Source: Thysanoteuthis rhombus (lineage: Eukaryota; Mollusca; Cephalopoda; Oegopsida; Thysanoteuthidae). From it: a stretch of 64,000 bases of DNA. Positions 23,210 to 33,896 of the stretch are shown piece by piece (positions within the stretch are counted from its first letter, which is position 1; each line of letters opens with the position of its first letter). The stretch spans positions 26,496,597-26,560,596 of the forward strand of contig OY735215.1 of NCBI GenBank assembly GCA_963457665.1, read 5' to 3'. A model generated the notes under the pieces. The model was not told the origin of the DNA, ran no database searches, and saw only the letters and a list, made by a program, of their open reading frames with translations. Made by a program: the position numbers and the translations under genes.

Positions 23210-24330
23210 GAGTGTATTGTGAACAGATTCTACACTTTGATTTTGTCCAAATGTGCTGGAAAGCGACACTTTGATCCTTGGCAGAAGTGCTGATCCTTAC
23301 GTTAATAATTTCATCATTTATGATGGGTACTATGCTTGTAATTGTAATAATAATGTTGGTATTTGAGTTAATGATATCAATGTATTATATAGTTAGGCTT
23401 GGTACATGTATTGGTAGTCTATGGTGTCTGAGTGAACATTGGCCTAACAGATACTTTAACTTAACATATAAGACCTGGGGGATATTTTTTTTAGCTATGG
23501 GGGGGGTTTATTTACTATCAAATATGGTTGTAATTTCTCTGTGCAAATAGTATGTTTTTGTCAATGTTAACCTAGTGAAAATCATAGTTTCAAATTCACT
23601 TCATGATAAGTATACAGGTCAGACATTTTTCTTTCGTAAAATGAACCAGCTTAATCCAATGGGCTGCATTAGTAGATCTTTATTTCCCTCATTTAAGTTG
23701 GTTTTTTCAAATAAATGAGAATTTCTTCTTTTAACTACTATCATAACAAGCAAATTTTGAAGTCATGGCTGATTAATTTTCAGCTAAAATGTAGCAAAAA
23801 TCAGGGATTGTTATGCTGTCATATTTATAATCTTTGCTCTTTGACTATTCTCATTTTTATGTTATTGGCGTGGAAATTCAGCAACTGCTGGTATAAAATT
23901 GAAAAAATACAAGTAACGCTTACTATGACTATTTCTATGAGAAAAAAAAAAAATGAAAACTACAAGAAAGATAACTCTTACTTTGGGATCCCAGGGTTAT
24001 GTCCCTTAGTATCTAAACTTGAACTGAATATGATCATATACGTTCAGCGCCGAAGTACGTTAATTAGCATGTTCGCTACTTCACCTTTCAAGTGCCAAAC
24101 GAGGTTATTTATGTAATGCTCTCCATTTTGAAATTCGCGCCTTGTCTGCTGTGACTTAATTCCTACTTTCCAACGATGCTATTTGGTCTCTAGAGAAACC
24201 CTGTTGTTCTATCCTTGGCCAATACGTGACTAGTTTACAAGTATGTCCTTCATTCAGTTACATGTGTCATTGATTTTCCTTTTGAACAAGTTATCCACAA
24301 CTTTTTTTGTCAAACAATGTTGTAAAATCA
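23210..24330. other. Non-coding stretch with unsupported open frames
   Basis: Open frames at 23278-23550 (hydrophobic) and 23715-24116 were considered. Neither shows a family motif, splice context or codon-like composition. Confidence 0.35.
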
Positions 24331-24335
24331 TCAAC

Positions 24336-24400
24336 GGCAGCAGTTTCAGGTCTACTGCTGGGCAAAGGCTCTTCCTAATTCCTCGCTTGATTATTACATG
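24336..24400 (-). mobile_element. RTE/SINE-type tail on minus strand
   Basis: The plus strand reads GGTCTACTGCTGGGCAAAGG, the reverse complement of a GCCTTTGCCCAGCAGTAGAC tail that ends GTTGATGAT. This matches a very common invertebrate LINE/SINE 3' motif. Confidence 0.45.
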
Positions 24401-25160
24401 GTCATGTCGGCTTTAGGAAGGTAGGTCATTCCTACGTGGAATATTGGCACAACACAATCTTCTGACTTGTATTTGGCTTATTGCCATATTAAAGTAGGCT
24501 TAGTAAAAATCAATAATTAGTGATAATATTGTGAAAAGAAAATAGTAAGATTTAATTGAAATTGATAGATTGAATATTTCGAATCAAGGGAAATTTTGAA
24601 TGTTGACAAATGAAATATTGTGAAATTGTCATTTTGTTTTTTGGACATATATCTTAATGTTACTTTAACTCTTTCAAGAGTAACCTATTAAGATGCTTAA
24701 TGCCTGAATTAGAATTATTAAGCAAATGTAAAAAAATATATATATATATCCCAGCAGTCATAGAAACTTTGGGATGTACAGGGTGAGCATAATCTTTCCT
24801 GGATTTCAAACATATATGCTGCGTTTTGATACTGGTGATTGCAGTACTACCTGTAAAGAGAGAAAAACAAAAATTCAATTGATCATTATAATCATGTTTC
24901 TCTATCTAAAATAGCTTTTTTAGATATAATTGTACATAATCAGGGAAGGATTATATGTCTTAGGAATTTCAAAGGAGTTCAGTAAAGTCAGTGGCAACTC
25001 AGGACCAACTGTGTCCTCCCCGCAAATTTTTTAAAGATTATTTTCAAGATTCTTTTTACATTTGTTTTCAAATTTTACAGGCTCCAGAGCTCCCCACCCT
25101 CTCCAGTGGCCGTCTCTTGGAATGTGATGAATTTAATTCTTTTTTTCTTTCTATTTACAG

Positions 25161-25239
25161 GAGCAAATGAGTGGCTCGTATATAATCAGCTGCTCTGTTT
25201 GGGCATTTCTTAATTTCGCTAAGGCTGAAGCACATCTTG
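25161..25239 (+). CDS. Small single-pass membrane protein, exon with start codon
   Basis: The exon follows a good acceptor (TTTCTATTTACAG) and ends CATCTTG before the donor GTAAGT at 25240. The ATG at 25167 opens 24 codons plus one base: a weak but plausible signal peptide with hydrophobic core YIISCSVWAFLNFA and an AKA cleavage-type motif at residues 18-20. The split codon joins G here with AA at 27581 to give Glu, so the two exons are in frame (phase 1). CDS is join(25167..25239, 27581..28068), giving 186 residues. The six exon bases before the ATG are open, so a further upstream coding exon cannot be excluded, but the signal-peptide character supports this start. The 5' UTR exon and promoter were not found. 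Confidence 0.7.
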
Positions 25240-25974
25240 GTAAGTCATGAAAACTATTCAGTTATTTATATTTAATCCGCTGATTTTTGCACGCAGAGAT
25301 GTAAAATCATGGTTTTTGTTGCCATAAATGTCAATTAGTGTAGCTTCCCTTCATGTCTCTTGAGAGTTAAAAATGGCTAGATTTTTCCATTTTTCATTCC
25401 CAGCTACCTTCAGCTAAAAATGTCAAGTACGCTTGAAAACACTGAATGCTGAAATTTTTGGATGTTTGAATTTTATGTTCTTAAATATATTATTCAAGGG
25501 ATATCAAGTATGCTTGCAAACGTACGATTGTACCTGAAATCTTTTTAGAATTGAAAAATATATTTTAAAAAATCAAAAATCTAAATGATGATTTAAATGA
25601 AAATTCATACAAAAGCTCCTATGATTGATGAAAATAAAAGTATAATTATGATCTTTGAATAATTTATCTTTCTATCAAAAATTCAGAGCCTTCATGTGAT
25701 TTTTTTTAGCGTATCTAACCTTGATTTAACACTGATAGATCACAAATTTACACAATAATGAAAATAAATAACACAATAAAAAAATGACTGTTTTAATTTA
25801 CCATTATTTGTAATCAACTAAAGAATTACCTTCATTTATCAGATATCAATGCCACTACAAGACTAAATGTCTTATATTGGCTTTTGATCAAAAGATTCAG
25901 AACCACGAATCCATCCAAGTAGTATGGAAAGAAGAGTTCACCAGACAAGCCAAACTGTTTTTTTTTAATTTTCC

Positions 25975-26345
25975 AGAGGGCCCACAAAGTTTTCTGTAGA
26001 TCGGTTTATCATGCTAATATATACCTTCACTGACACTTTCTATTTTTTCTTAATATGCCTTCCAACTATCACTCACTACATGTGTATCCGGGAGAATGTG
26101 CTTCTTGATCTCATCCTTAAAAGTCATTCGGTCTTGACCAGGAACGCATACCAAGAAGTAGCAACCTATAACTCATTCAACACTACCGTATATCAAGTGA
26201 CCCTAGCGATATCTGCCTCTGTGGTATTTCTTCTTGAAAAATTTGGATTTGTCAGTTTTAACAACTGCAGTCTCCCCTTTGTCATTGAGTCCATCAATTT
26301 CCAAAGCCATAATTCGTGCACAAGTTGAACATACTTTTCATAGAT
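25975..26345 (-). pseudogene. Merlin (IS1595/ISXO2-type) transposase relic in intron
   Basis: Minus-strand pieces match the DDE domain of Merlin transposases in order. First is a KTDKSKFFKKKYHRGRYR segment (family: VEIDES.FGKRKYHRGR, with the first catalytic Asp here followed by Lys instead of Glu). Then comes GHLIYGSVE, then KDEIKKHILPDTHVVSDSWK (family: LLPII..HI.PGT.I.SD.WKAY, second Asp kept). A string like INRSTENFVGP follows (family: VNHS..FVDP). Stops and frame shifts separate the blocks, so it is dead. It lies inside the intron of the membrane-protein gene in antisense orientation. Other frames here, including 105 codons on the plus strand, are shadows. Confidence 0.7.
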
Positions 26346-26604
26346 AGTTGTTCCAATTTGTGATTGTACTTGTTCTTTAAACTCTTGTATCAAATACAAT
26401 ATCCCTTAACAAATAAACCATGAGCCCAGCTGGAAAACATTTTCCATTGAGTCAACATGAACCAGGTTCAGCCATTTTGAGGAATTAAGGGAGGCAACTC
26501 TTGTTGATATTTAGGGCAGCCAATTTGCATCCATGTGTGCAAAACTCACTTTTATTCCTATATTTGTTAGCCCTGATTTTGATGATGTGTATTTGTATGA
26601 GGTT

Positions 26605-26955
26605 AGCCTGGAAATTGTCCAGCCATTTTTAATATCTTGAGAACCAGTTGCATGATGTGACTTGGCAAACAATCTGATGGGACTTGAATGCGCTTAAATG
26701 AATACACACTCCCATGAGGTTGATCAGTTGGTTATAAGACGCCATTGAATAAGCTTTAGTATTGTGTGATGGTCGTATTCATAACCACCTAGCCTGTCGA
26801 TTCTTCATGTCTCATACAGGGTTTTTTCGTCAAGCATCACATCACTCCAGTCTGTCAGATTGGGCTCCCTGCATCTTCTGGCTTTTCCCAAAGAGATTTC
26901 AGACCATGGAAAGGAGAATGTGATGAGGCAGCAGTTGGCAATGTTATACATATTA
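26605..26955 (+). pseudogene. Internally deleted mariner element (family M2, copy 2)
   Basis: It parallels the copy at 18308: TTGTCCAGCCATTTTTAATA, GAGAACCAGTTG, GATCAGTTGGTTATAAGA, TTCTTCATG, CAGGGTTTTTTCGTCAAGCA and a decayed TGGCTTTTCCCAAAG transposase segment, all in the same order. Sharing of non-coding joins shows that the deletion predates the spread of this family. It also lies in the intron of the membrane-protein gene. Confidence 0.6.
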
Positions 26956-27580
26956 CCCAGAATTCAGTCTACTGGAAGAAAAGTGTTATTTAAAAAAAAT
27001 GATTGTATAGTATGCACTTTTGTTCTCAACATCTTATCAGATAATGTTTCATTCAGATAATAATCATTTCTGATCATTTGATTTTACCTAATTGAAATTA
27101 TGCATAAAATGTATTCTTTAAAATTGTCAAATATTTTCCAAGATAGTTTCAGATTCAAAGATAAGATTTTCATAAAATGCGATAATCTTCCGGTAACTTT
27201 ATTCATGGCTTGGTTTCATGAAACAAAAGATTTAGGAGGGTTTTTCTTATTTGTTTCTAGCCCTCGGGTAGCCAGCAAGGTCTATGTTTTTAAAAATTAT
27301 CCAACAGTAAGTAGTTAATTATCAAGGTTGAATTACCACTCTTTTTTATCACACAAAAATTAACATTATAACAAAAACAGAAGGCCCCTAGTCATAATAC
27401 CACTGCATTAGATGCTGTTTCTAGTTTGTTTTTTTTAAACGTACCTCTTTTAGCCACAAAATATGGTGTGTTTTTTAAAATTGTTTTTGCAATGAAAGGC
27501 AGTTGTTATATGGTGTCCATGTTTTACTTCCTCTGATCAGTTTTTTTTTTCTTTTAATTTTTTGATGTTTTCTCTTCCAG

Positions 27581-28068
27581 AAACAAATTTTCTAGAGTCG
27601 TCCAACTCCTACCCTGCCATAGTGGCCATTGTAGGGGTCAGTGTGGTCTCATTGGCTGTGATCTGCTGGACACTCACTTTCTTCTGTACTGATTGTTATA
27701 ATGCTGAAGTGGACAGTACTAGCCACCCTGCCTGCCAGTCATCGGGGCTTGGCATTGCCCTGTCCAGCCAAAGACCCCTAGAAGATGAAGATCTGGATTT
27801 AACCAACAAGTATTCGTATGGTCCACCCACCCAACAACCATTACAAACTCCTCAATACTATCCACCAGCCTCAAATGTACCTCAACAGTATCAGTATTCC
27901 AATCTGCCAAATACCAGCTACTGTAGTTACGCTTGTCCCAATCCTTCAGCTCCTAATGTGGATCGGGATGCTCAAGGCTATCAGAATTACCCAGGTTTTA
28001 CCTCAATGCATGGCTACAATAACCAAACCCCTCTGCCGCCACCAGCTCCATACCCAAGTTTTCCTTGA
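27581..28068 (+). CDS. Small single-pass membrane protein, final exon (TM and tail)
   Basis: The acceptor TTTTCTCTTCCAG precedes the exon, which ends at TGA 28066-28068. In the joined protein, residues 25-36 finish a very short ectodomain. A hydrophobic span at about 37-59 (AIVAIVGVSVVSLAVICW onward) is a transmembrane helix, with Cys60 and Cys63 next to it as possible palmitoylation sites. Residues 64-186 form a cytoplasmic tail with an acidic patch (LEDEDLDL), many Tyr, Gln and Pro, and a Pro-rich end (LPPPAPYPSFP). This layout resembles the Shisa/WBP1-type adaptor-like membrane proteins, but the cysteine-rich ectodomain of Shisa is absent and no canonical PPxY is present. I therefore leave it unnamed. 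The codon composition is clearly coding against AT-rich flanks. A missed phase-1 exon in the 2.3-kb intron could restore a larger ectodomain. Confidence 0.75.
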
Positions 28069-28780
28069 GAATTTTCTTATGCGCAACACGATTTTTACAA
28101 ATATGTATTTATTAATAATTTATTGCCATTTATTTCTCTGCTGTTTTGCCCCCAAAATATCTTTTCATCTAATTTTATTCTCTTTTTTCAAACAGCTCTT
28201 AACTAATCAAAGTTTCGATAAAAACCAACATTCGTTCTTCAAACAATCATTTTTGTTATATACTTGGTTATGAAAAATTGAAGATAATTTTTTTTTTTCA
28301 TTATCAATTCAGAGCATTGAAAAATACTTATTTTCTTCCCTATTCAACAGATGAACAGGAAAGAAGCAAATCTCTTACAAAAAAAATATTGTCTGCATCT
28401 TCTTATTACTGCTTCACATCAAAATCTCATCAGGTAAAAAATAAGATTTTTCAAACTGTCAAATAAGAGTTGTTTGGATTCGAAAAGAATTTTGAAAAAC
28501 AAACAATTTTTTTGATTTTGATTGTGGTCAAATGAAAATATGCTGAAATTGTTTGACATGATTTATGCATCTGGTCAAAGTTTCATTTTTTTTGTTTCGA
28601 ATTTTAGAGAAAATTCATAAGGAGAAAAGTTTTCATAAACCATTGGTGTTGGCATTACAACTATTATATGGATATAAGTTCATTATTTTTGTATTATGGT
28701 AAATTTTTATTAACAACCATCAAAGATTGTATGGTTTTCAAAATCTTCATATAAATAAACAAACCCTTTTTAGAATTGAT
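28069..28780 (+). other. Probable 3' UTR of the membrane-protein gene
   Basis: AT-rich sequence follows the stop codon. The first good AATAAA is at 28754-28759, with a later one at 29075-29080. No other gene intervenes. The end point is inferred. Confidence 0.4.
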
Positions 28781-28854
28781 ATTTATGGATTTATGTGTGC
28801 ATGTACATAAATTGAATGTCTTCTCAGTATTTATTGTTCATTGTCATCATAATT

Positions 28855-29030
28855 TGCCTTTAATGTCCCTTGTTGGACATAGGCCTTCCTCAAGGCCTCT
28901 TGTTGTAAGTTAAAGACACAGGAAGTGATGGGTCTTAACCTGCCATACTGGCCCATCATTTGTTGGCAGGGGTGAAATGATCTCAGTCTGGCAGCTCGAT
29001 CTTGGCCTCCTTGATATCATAGAATGTACT
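28855..29030 (-). mobile_element. SINE-like repeat with RTE-type tail
   Basis: The plus strand TTTAATGTCCCTTGTTGGAC, then ATAGGCCTTCCTCAAGGCC, is the reverse of a GGCCTATGTCCAACAAGGGA tail that ends in an ATGATG string. The stretch up to about 29030 (GGCCCATCATTTGTTGGCAG, CTGGCAGCTCGATC) is probably its body. Confidence 0.4.
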
Positions 29031-29079
29031 AGATTTCTTCACTGTGTGTGAACTTTTTAATTGAATTCATTACTAATAA

Positions 29080-29900
29080 AGTTGTTTTCTTAGAGCTTCG
29101 AAAACAACGTCCATTCTCTTTGATTTTCAGACTCCAAATAATTTGCATAAACAAATAATTACATTTTGATCGCATTCATTAAAAATCTTGTTTTCTTGGA
29201 GCTTCAAAAATGATTTTCATTTTTTCTGATTCTCGGACACAAAGTAGATAATTGATGATGATAATTTTTCTCGTAATATTAAAAAAAACCTCAGAAATAG
29301 AATCATTTATTGATATGCATTTCTCCTTTTAAAATATTTAACATCTTTTTGGCCAAAATGTTATTTTTATCAAAATTTTCATTTGAGTTATTATGAAAAA
29401 TCATCTTAAATCCATGTAACGGAATCTCAATCAGAAAGTAGCAACTTTTCACACTTTCCTCCTTCTGCATGAACTACGGTTAATATTTACACTGCCCTGT
29501 GATAATGATTCATCGTTTCTATTCATCCTTAAAGTTAAATGGTTCAAATCTTATGTCAAGGGTTTCAATTCATTCTTTTCCTTCTGTGAAATAAAATTTA
29601 AAATGCCATAAAAATAAAGATCAAGGATTTTGCTGACTCGTGATCATGTAATCATAAACCTTACCAACAAATATTATTTCTGAATGTTTCTCCGGATAAA
29701 ATCTTTATATTTTGATGTGATAAAAACATATTTCAATGAACCATTTTGTTCTTTGCTTTTCCAATGCTTTGATGATGTTTCTAATTGTGCTTGTTGAGAA
29801 GCAAGATTCTGTAAAAGCAACTAGTATTTTACATTTTCATGTTTTACTTTTTCTCTTGGATATTTTGTGAAGCCAGGCATTCAACGTTCACTTTGCCTGT
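29080..29900. other. Non-coding stretch, nothing recognised
   Basis: It is AT-rich and has no supported open frame. Confidence 0.4.
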
Positions 29901-29918
29901 TGATCTATGAAATGTACA

Positions 29919-29931
29919 TATGTGTGTATAT

Positions 29932-29993
<62 letters not shown>

Positions 29994-30018
29994 GTGTGTG
30001 TGTGTGTCTATATACACA
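29919..30018. repeat. Self-complementary (CA)n(TA)n(TG)n microsatellite
   Basis: GTGTATATACACACACA leads into a long (TA) run, then TTGTGTGTGTGTGTG and CTATATACACAC. The two flanks are reverse complements, so the whole 100 bp can fold on itself. Confidence 0.9.
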
Positions 30019-30849
30019 CCAAATAATAATGTTTACAATACTCATCCAAGATATTTGGGTTTACTCCTATGACCAAACATTGTTGTGAGTATTTCTATTA
30101 ATATTCAGACCATCCTCATCTTGGTTGTTTTTCATACAATGTTTCGGCCGTTGTACTCTACGGCCTTCATCAGGTATCATCTGGTAGGTGTGGGGAACTA
30201 ATGAACCAAACCCTTTATTCAACCGACGAGAGTATATTGACCGCACTCCCCTCTTAGCATTAGTAGTATTATTATCGTCAGAGATATATTGTTGTGAGTA
30301 TTGAAAATAAGTTCATACAAATTCTTAACACAAATCTTACAAGTATTTTCATGACTAGGTTCTCTTGGGATGGTTGTAAATGATATTCTTGGCTAAGGTG
30401 GATTATTCTCTGCCAATGGAGAAATCGTTTACACATTTTATTACAATTTTTCTAAGAGATAACTTTTTTCTTTGCAATTCATCACTGATATATAGACATT
30501 TCAATTTTTCACATTTTATTACAATTTTTCCAAGAGACAAAAGTCCTCTCTGCAATCCAGTACTTATGTATAGACATTTCAACTTTTCAAATGTTAGTTG
30601 TTCACTAGAAATAGTAAAAAAAAATTCTTTGAGACAAAATCTTTTCTTTTTTTTTTTTAATGAGGTGCAAATTAGAAAAGTGGGAGAACACATCAGAGTA
30701 TATGAGAATAAATTGTTTTTTCAAAACTGACATATTTCTCAAGCCTTCAAATTAATTTGACGGCGTTTTTGTGAAAAACAAATCCAAGACATTTGTCTTT
30801 TTCCTGACTTCTAGAGAAGAAATTTGAATTTTGTATGTGATTTGTTCGA

Positions 30850-31260
30850 ACTAATTTCTACATCTTTGTTGTTTGTTTCTTCACAATTTTTTCAAACATG
30901 TACACCCCAGTCTTCCTGAGGTGTCTGTGTATTCTAGAATGTTGAATCTCATTTGAAGGGGAGCATACACTTCTCCTGTCATACTCATCACTTCCAGTGT
31001 TTGCATCTCTGTGTTCTTGGGATGGTCTCCTTCTGACCCTTGCGTTGATTTTGTGACCTCCTACTGAGCTTGTATGAGCTTACATCCCTCCAGACATGTT
31101 CATGTTATCCCAAGTTTATTGTTTGTTTCTACCTTATTAATGTTGGTACTCAGTCTGCTGATTAGATTACCTGAGCATAGCATGTGGGATGTTTCTCTCA
31201 ACTTTTTCATTCGTTAAAACTTCTACCTGTCAATTATTTCTACTTTAGTCCATGAATATT
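30850..31260 (-). other. Unassigned, possibly protein-derived relic
   Basis: Minus-strand frames contain codon-like stretches such as EVMSMTGEVYAPLQMRFN and ILEYTDTSGRLGC, but they are broken by stops and no family was recognised. It could be a decayed transposon or a processed copy of a gene. Confidence 0.2.
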
Positions 31261-31436
31261 GGCACATGTTCCTCTCTCTCTCCACACATGTCCAAGCCAT
31301 ACCAGATTTTAAAGTGTCTCCATCTAGTATGGTTGACCGGTGTGGAAAAAAGTACCAAGAAGGAGAAACTAGCCTGAACAAACTACCTCCATAGATTAAA
31401 AGACTCTGTCAAACAAAATTCATATTAACTTGGTTA

Positions 31437-31805
31437 CAGTAGTCCCTCGAATTTCACTGGAGGGGTCAGGGCATGGAAAATTGAAATTTTGCAAATAACT
31501 TTTGACCCTCTCCAACTCACACACTTTGCCTTACAGTTACTAAACTGCACACAATCAGACACAATAAGGTGACTGATATAACTATACAGAATTATGATTA
31601 TTTGATCGTTTATTATTTATTATTATGCATTTGTTTATTTAATGTTTATAAAGTTCCAAAAACATCCAAATATGATTTGCTCTTATGAAGGTTTACAATA
31701 AAATAAAATGCAAAGCTGTTTCATATTTTATCTCACTAATAATTATTTAAAAAACTTAAATCGGATAATTTTTATTACAAGTCCACTGAATTGGAGGGAC
31801 TACTA
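31437..31805. mobile_element. pogo/Tigger-like MITE with TA target duplication
   Basis: The left end is CAGTAGTCCCTCGAATTTCA and the right end, reversed, is TAGTAGTCCCTCCAATTCAG, both next to TA dinucleotides. It is 369 bp and non-coding. The CAGTAGTCCC terminal string and TA duplication fit non-autonomous pogo-clade Tc1/mariner elements. That assignment is inferred. Confidence 0.6.
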
Positions 31806-32076
31806 TAATCAATTGATAGATAAATTGTTACACTACATATTCGTTTGCATAAAATGAGCTTCATAGGAAATTTGGTCATTATAATTCTTCTTGAAGCCAA
31901 AAAAGATAGCTGAATAATTTGAAAATACAGAGCCAAAATTAACTTATTCAAGCTATTGTTTCTGAGAATTAACTTGAGGCAGAAATAAGAATCATTGTTT
32001 CATGATTGTAATGGTGACTGTAATGGTGAAACGTCCATTAATTTTACCTCTCCATTTTTTAATTATTTAATCCTCT

Positions 32077-32307
32077 TCATTCCAACTGAGACATAAGGCC
32101 ATAATCATATGACAACATTGAACCCCATTTTGTCTTTTGGCTTTTTCTACTCCTCATGAGAGACCCATCTCTTCCAGTTCCATGATCACTGTCCTCTTCC
32201 AGATGGTCTTTGGCCTGTTTCTCTTTCTTTTTCCAAGTTGGTATCCATCTTAAGGCAACTTTAGGTATTCTTTCAATGGGCATCCTCAGGATATACCATT
32301 GTAACCT
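32077..32307 (-). pseudogene. Non-LTR retrotransposon (LINE) C-terminal fragment
   Basis: The minus frame from 32307 to a stop near 32077 reads RLQWYILRMPIERIPKVALR, then a KKKEKQAKDHLEEDS segment. This matches the family pattern RLRWLGHVLRMP..RIPK.ALRW.P.GKRKRGRPK.TWRR, near the C terminus of many LINE reverse-transcriptase proteins. The rest of the protein is missing. The match begins at the exact base where a family T element ends (32308), so the upstream part was split off or replaced by that insertion. Confidence 0.6.
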
Positions 32308-32467
32308 ACTGTATATGCTGGCATATAAGTATTTCCATTCATGGATCATATTAGAATTTGACACAATATTGTCCTATGTTGGAGTGTTGACTTATTTGTT
32401 GAATATTGGGCAAAGCCTGAATTGACACTTTAGTTTCAGGGTGGACTTATATACCAGCAAATACAGT
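32308..32467. mobile_element. Short TIR element, family T, copy 2
   Basis: The left end ACTGTATATGCTGGCATATA and right end (reversed) ACTGTATTTGCTGGTATATA form imperfect inverted repeats. The element is 160 bp and abuts the LINE fragment on its left. Confidence 0.65.
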
Positions 32468-32884
32468 AAGTTTCTTAATCTCAAGGGATATATTCCTACT
32501 GTCTGTCCTCATATACAGTTCCTAATTAAAGATCTTAGGACAATAGATATTACAAGTGTTTCATGGGCAGATATCATGGAAGACATCAACCTTTTTCATG
32601 TTTCTCTTTTGTAACTCTCCAACACTCAGAGTACAAAAGGACATTTTTTGTTGTTTGAAAGCCTAATCTTGGTTTTGAGACTGTATTGTTTGGACTTTTC
32701 AGTCATTATCTAAAAACTATTTCTCTTTCACATTGTGGTGTGATTCTCTCAGAGTACATTTGATTTTTGATTAACATTGCAGTTGCTCATATAAACTGGG
32801 TTCAAAGTTAGTTGATTTGTCTTAAATAGTTTGTTTGATATTTAGTTATTTACTTAGCTTAACTGGTGCTTTGCCATGGTTTAT

Positions 32885-33070
32885 TGGTTGACAAGCTCAC
32901 AGATCAGTAGAGTAGTGGTTTTGATTCTCACTGGGTGCCCTTTACTAAGCTAAGCTAAGCTAAGCTAAGCTTAGTAAATAACTAATTTGATGTTGTTTTA
33001 AAGGATATGAGTTGCCGAGGGAAAGAGCTCGGCTGAGTTTATTGTGAAAGGCATTCTGCAACAAATGGCA
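32885..33070 (+). mobile_element. SINE-like repeat with internal (CTAAG)n palindrome
   Basis: TGGTTGACAAGCTCACAGAT followed by GGTTTTGATTCTCACTGGGT resembles the A-box and B-box region of the tRNA-derived SINE at 49072, which has GGTTAGCGAGC and GTTTGATTCTCACTGAGGGT. Between 32941 and 32978 a (CTAAG)n run is capped by TTTACTAAGC and its reverse complement GCTTAGTAAA. Confidence 0.45.
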
Positions 33071-33508
33071 GAGGAGATCACACATTATTGTTATTATGGT
33101 ACTATTATTCTGCTTGTTTGTATTTACGACAGTTACACTTTCTGATTATTATTCATTCTCCTTTCATCTCTCATTCCTTATCTTGTCCCTCCCCACACAC
33201 CTTTGCAATGTAATGAACAAGGATGAGAATGGAAGAGGATACTTATGATTGAATGGCAACAAAAGGGATTTAAACTTCAGTATAACTGTCGTGCATTCAT
33301 TACTCCTCCCTCACAGGTCTGAAGCCCAAAAATGTTGTTATAGTAGTTGTAGACCACAGGAATATAGACAGATAGCAAAAGTAATCAATAATGATAAAAA
33401 CAGATGTATCAGTTTAATTTGTCTTTGCCTGTTATTATAGTTAATATTATTATAGTCCATAAGTAATTAATTACTTAATAAAATTATCTACTTTATTTGC
33501 AGAAATAT

Positions 33509-33579
33509 TCATACAAGAGCAATGATATCTTAGTTAAGAACACCTGCGGAATTTCCATGAGTCCAGCTAGTTCTAATTA
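33509..33579 (+). other. Doubtful terminal exon
   Basis: An acceptor-like TCTACTTTATTTGCAG is followed by 25 open codons (KYSYKSNDILVKNTCGI and so on) and a TAA stop. It is too short to trust and no upstream partner is known. Confidence 0.15.
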
Positions 33580-33896
33580 AAGTACATTAAAGAAAACTAG
33601 ATTGAATGTAACAAAAATGTTTTTCCATTCGTCGGTTGATTATAATAGCCAACCAGTGTGTTTCTCCCAAGGCATTGGTTTTGTCATTTATCTTTACAGC
33701 TAGGAACTAAATGAATAAGTAAGAACCCTAATTTTTTTAAAGGTTATTTCAGCTTCAGGAATGAAAATTTTCATAGAATACAATAATCTTTTGGTAACTT
33801 TATTGACGAGATCCCTCTTTCAAGAATTTCTTTTTTTCTATAGAAAGAGTTTTCAAAAAATCCTGGTCTCAAGCGATTGATTATCAAAGTTAAATA

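Noticed and set aside
23278-23550. 90-codon hydrophobic frame resembling membrane segments
   Set aside because: AT-rich DNA yields Ile/Leu/Met-rich frames by chance. No splice sites, homology or coding composition support it.
23715-24116. 133-codon plus-strand frame
   Set aside because: No motif; contains a Lys/Asn run from an A-tract and has no exon borders.
24765-24862. Possible minus-strand exon after a CTCTCTTTACAG acceptor
   Set aside because: The frame runs straight into a (TA)n repeat and no donor is present, so the acceptor is probably chance.
26011-26328. 105-codon plus-strand frame
   Set aside because: It is the antisense shadow of the Merlin transposase relic.
30380-30730. 116- and 96-codon frames on opposite strands
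   Set aside because: They reflect two copies of a short local repeat (TTTTATTACAATTTTTC... near 30436 and 30513), not coding sequence.
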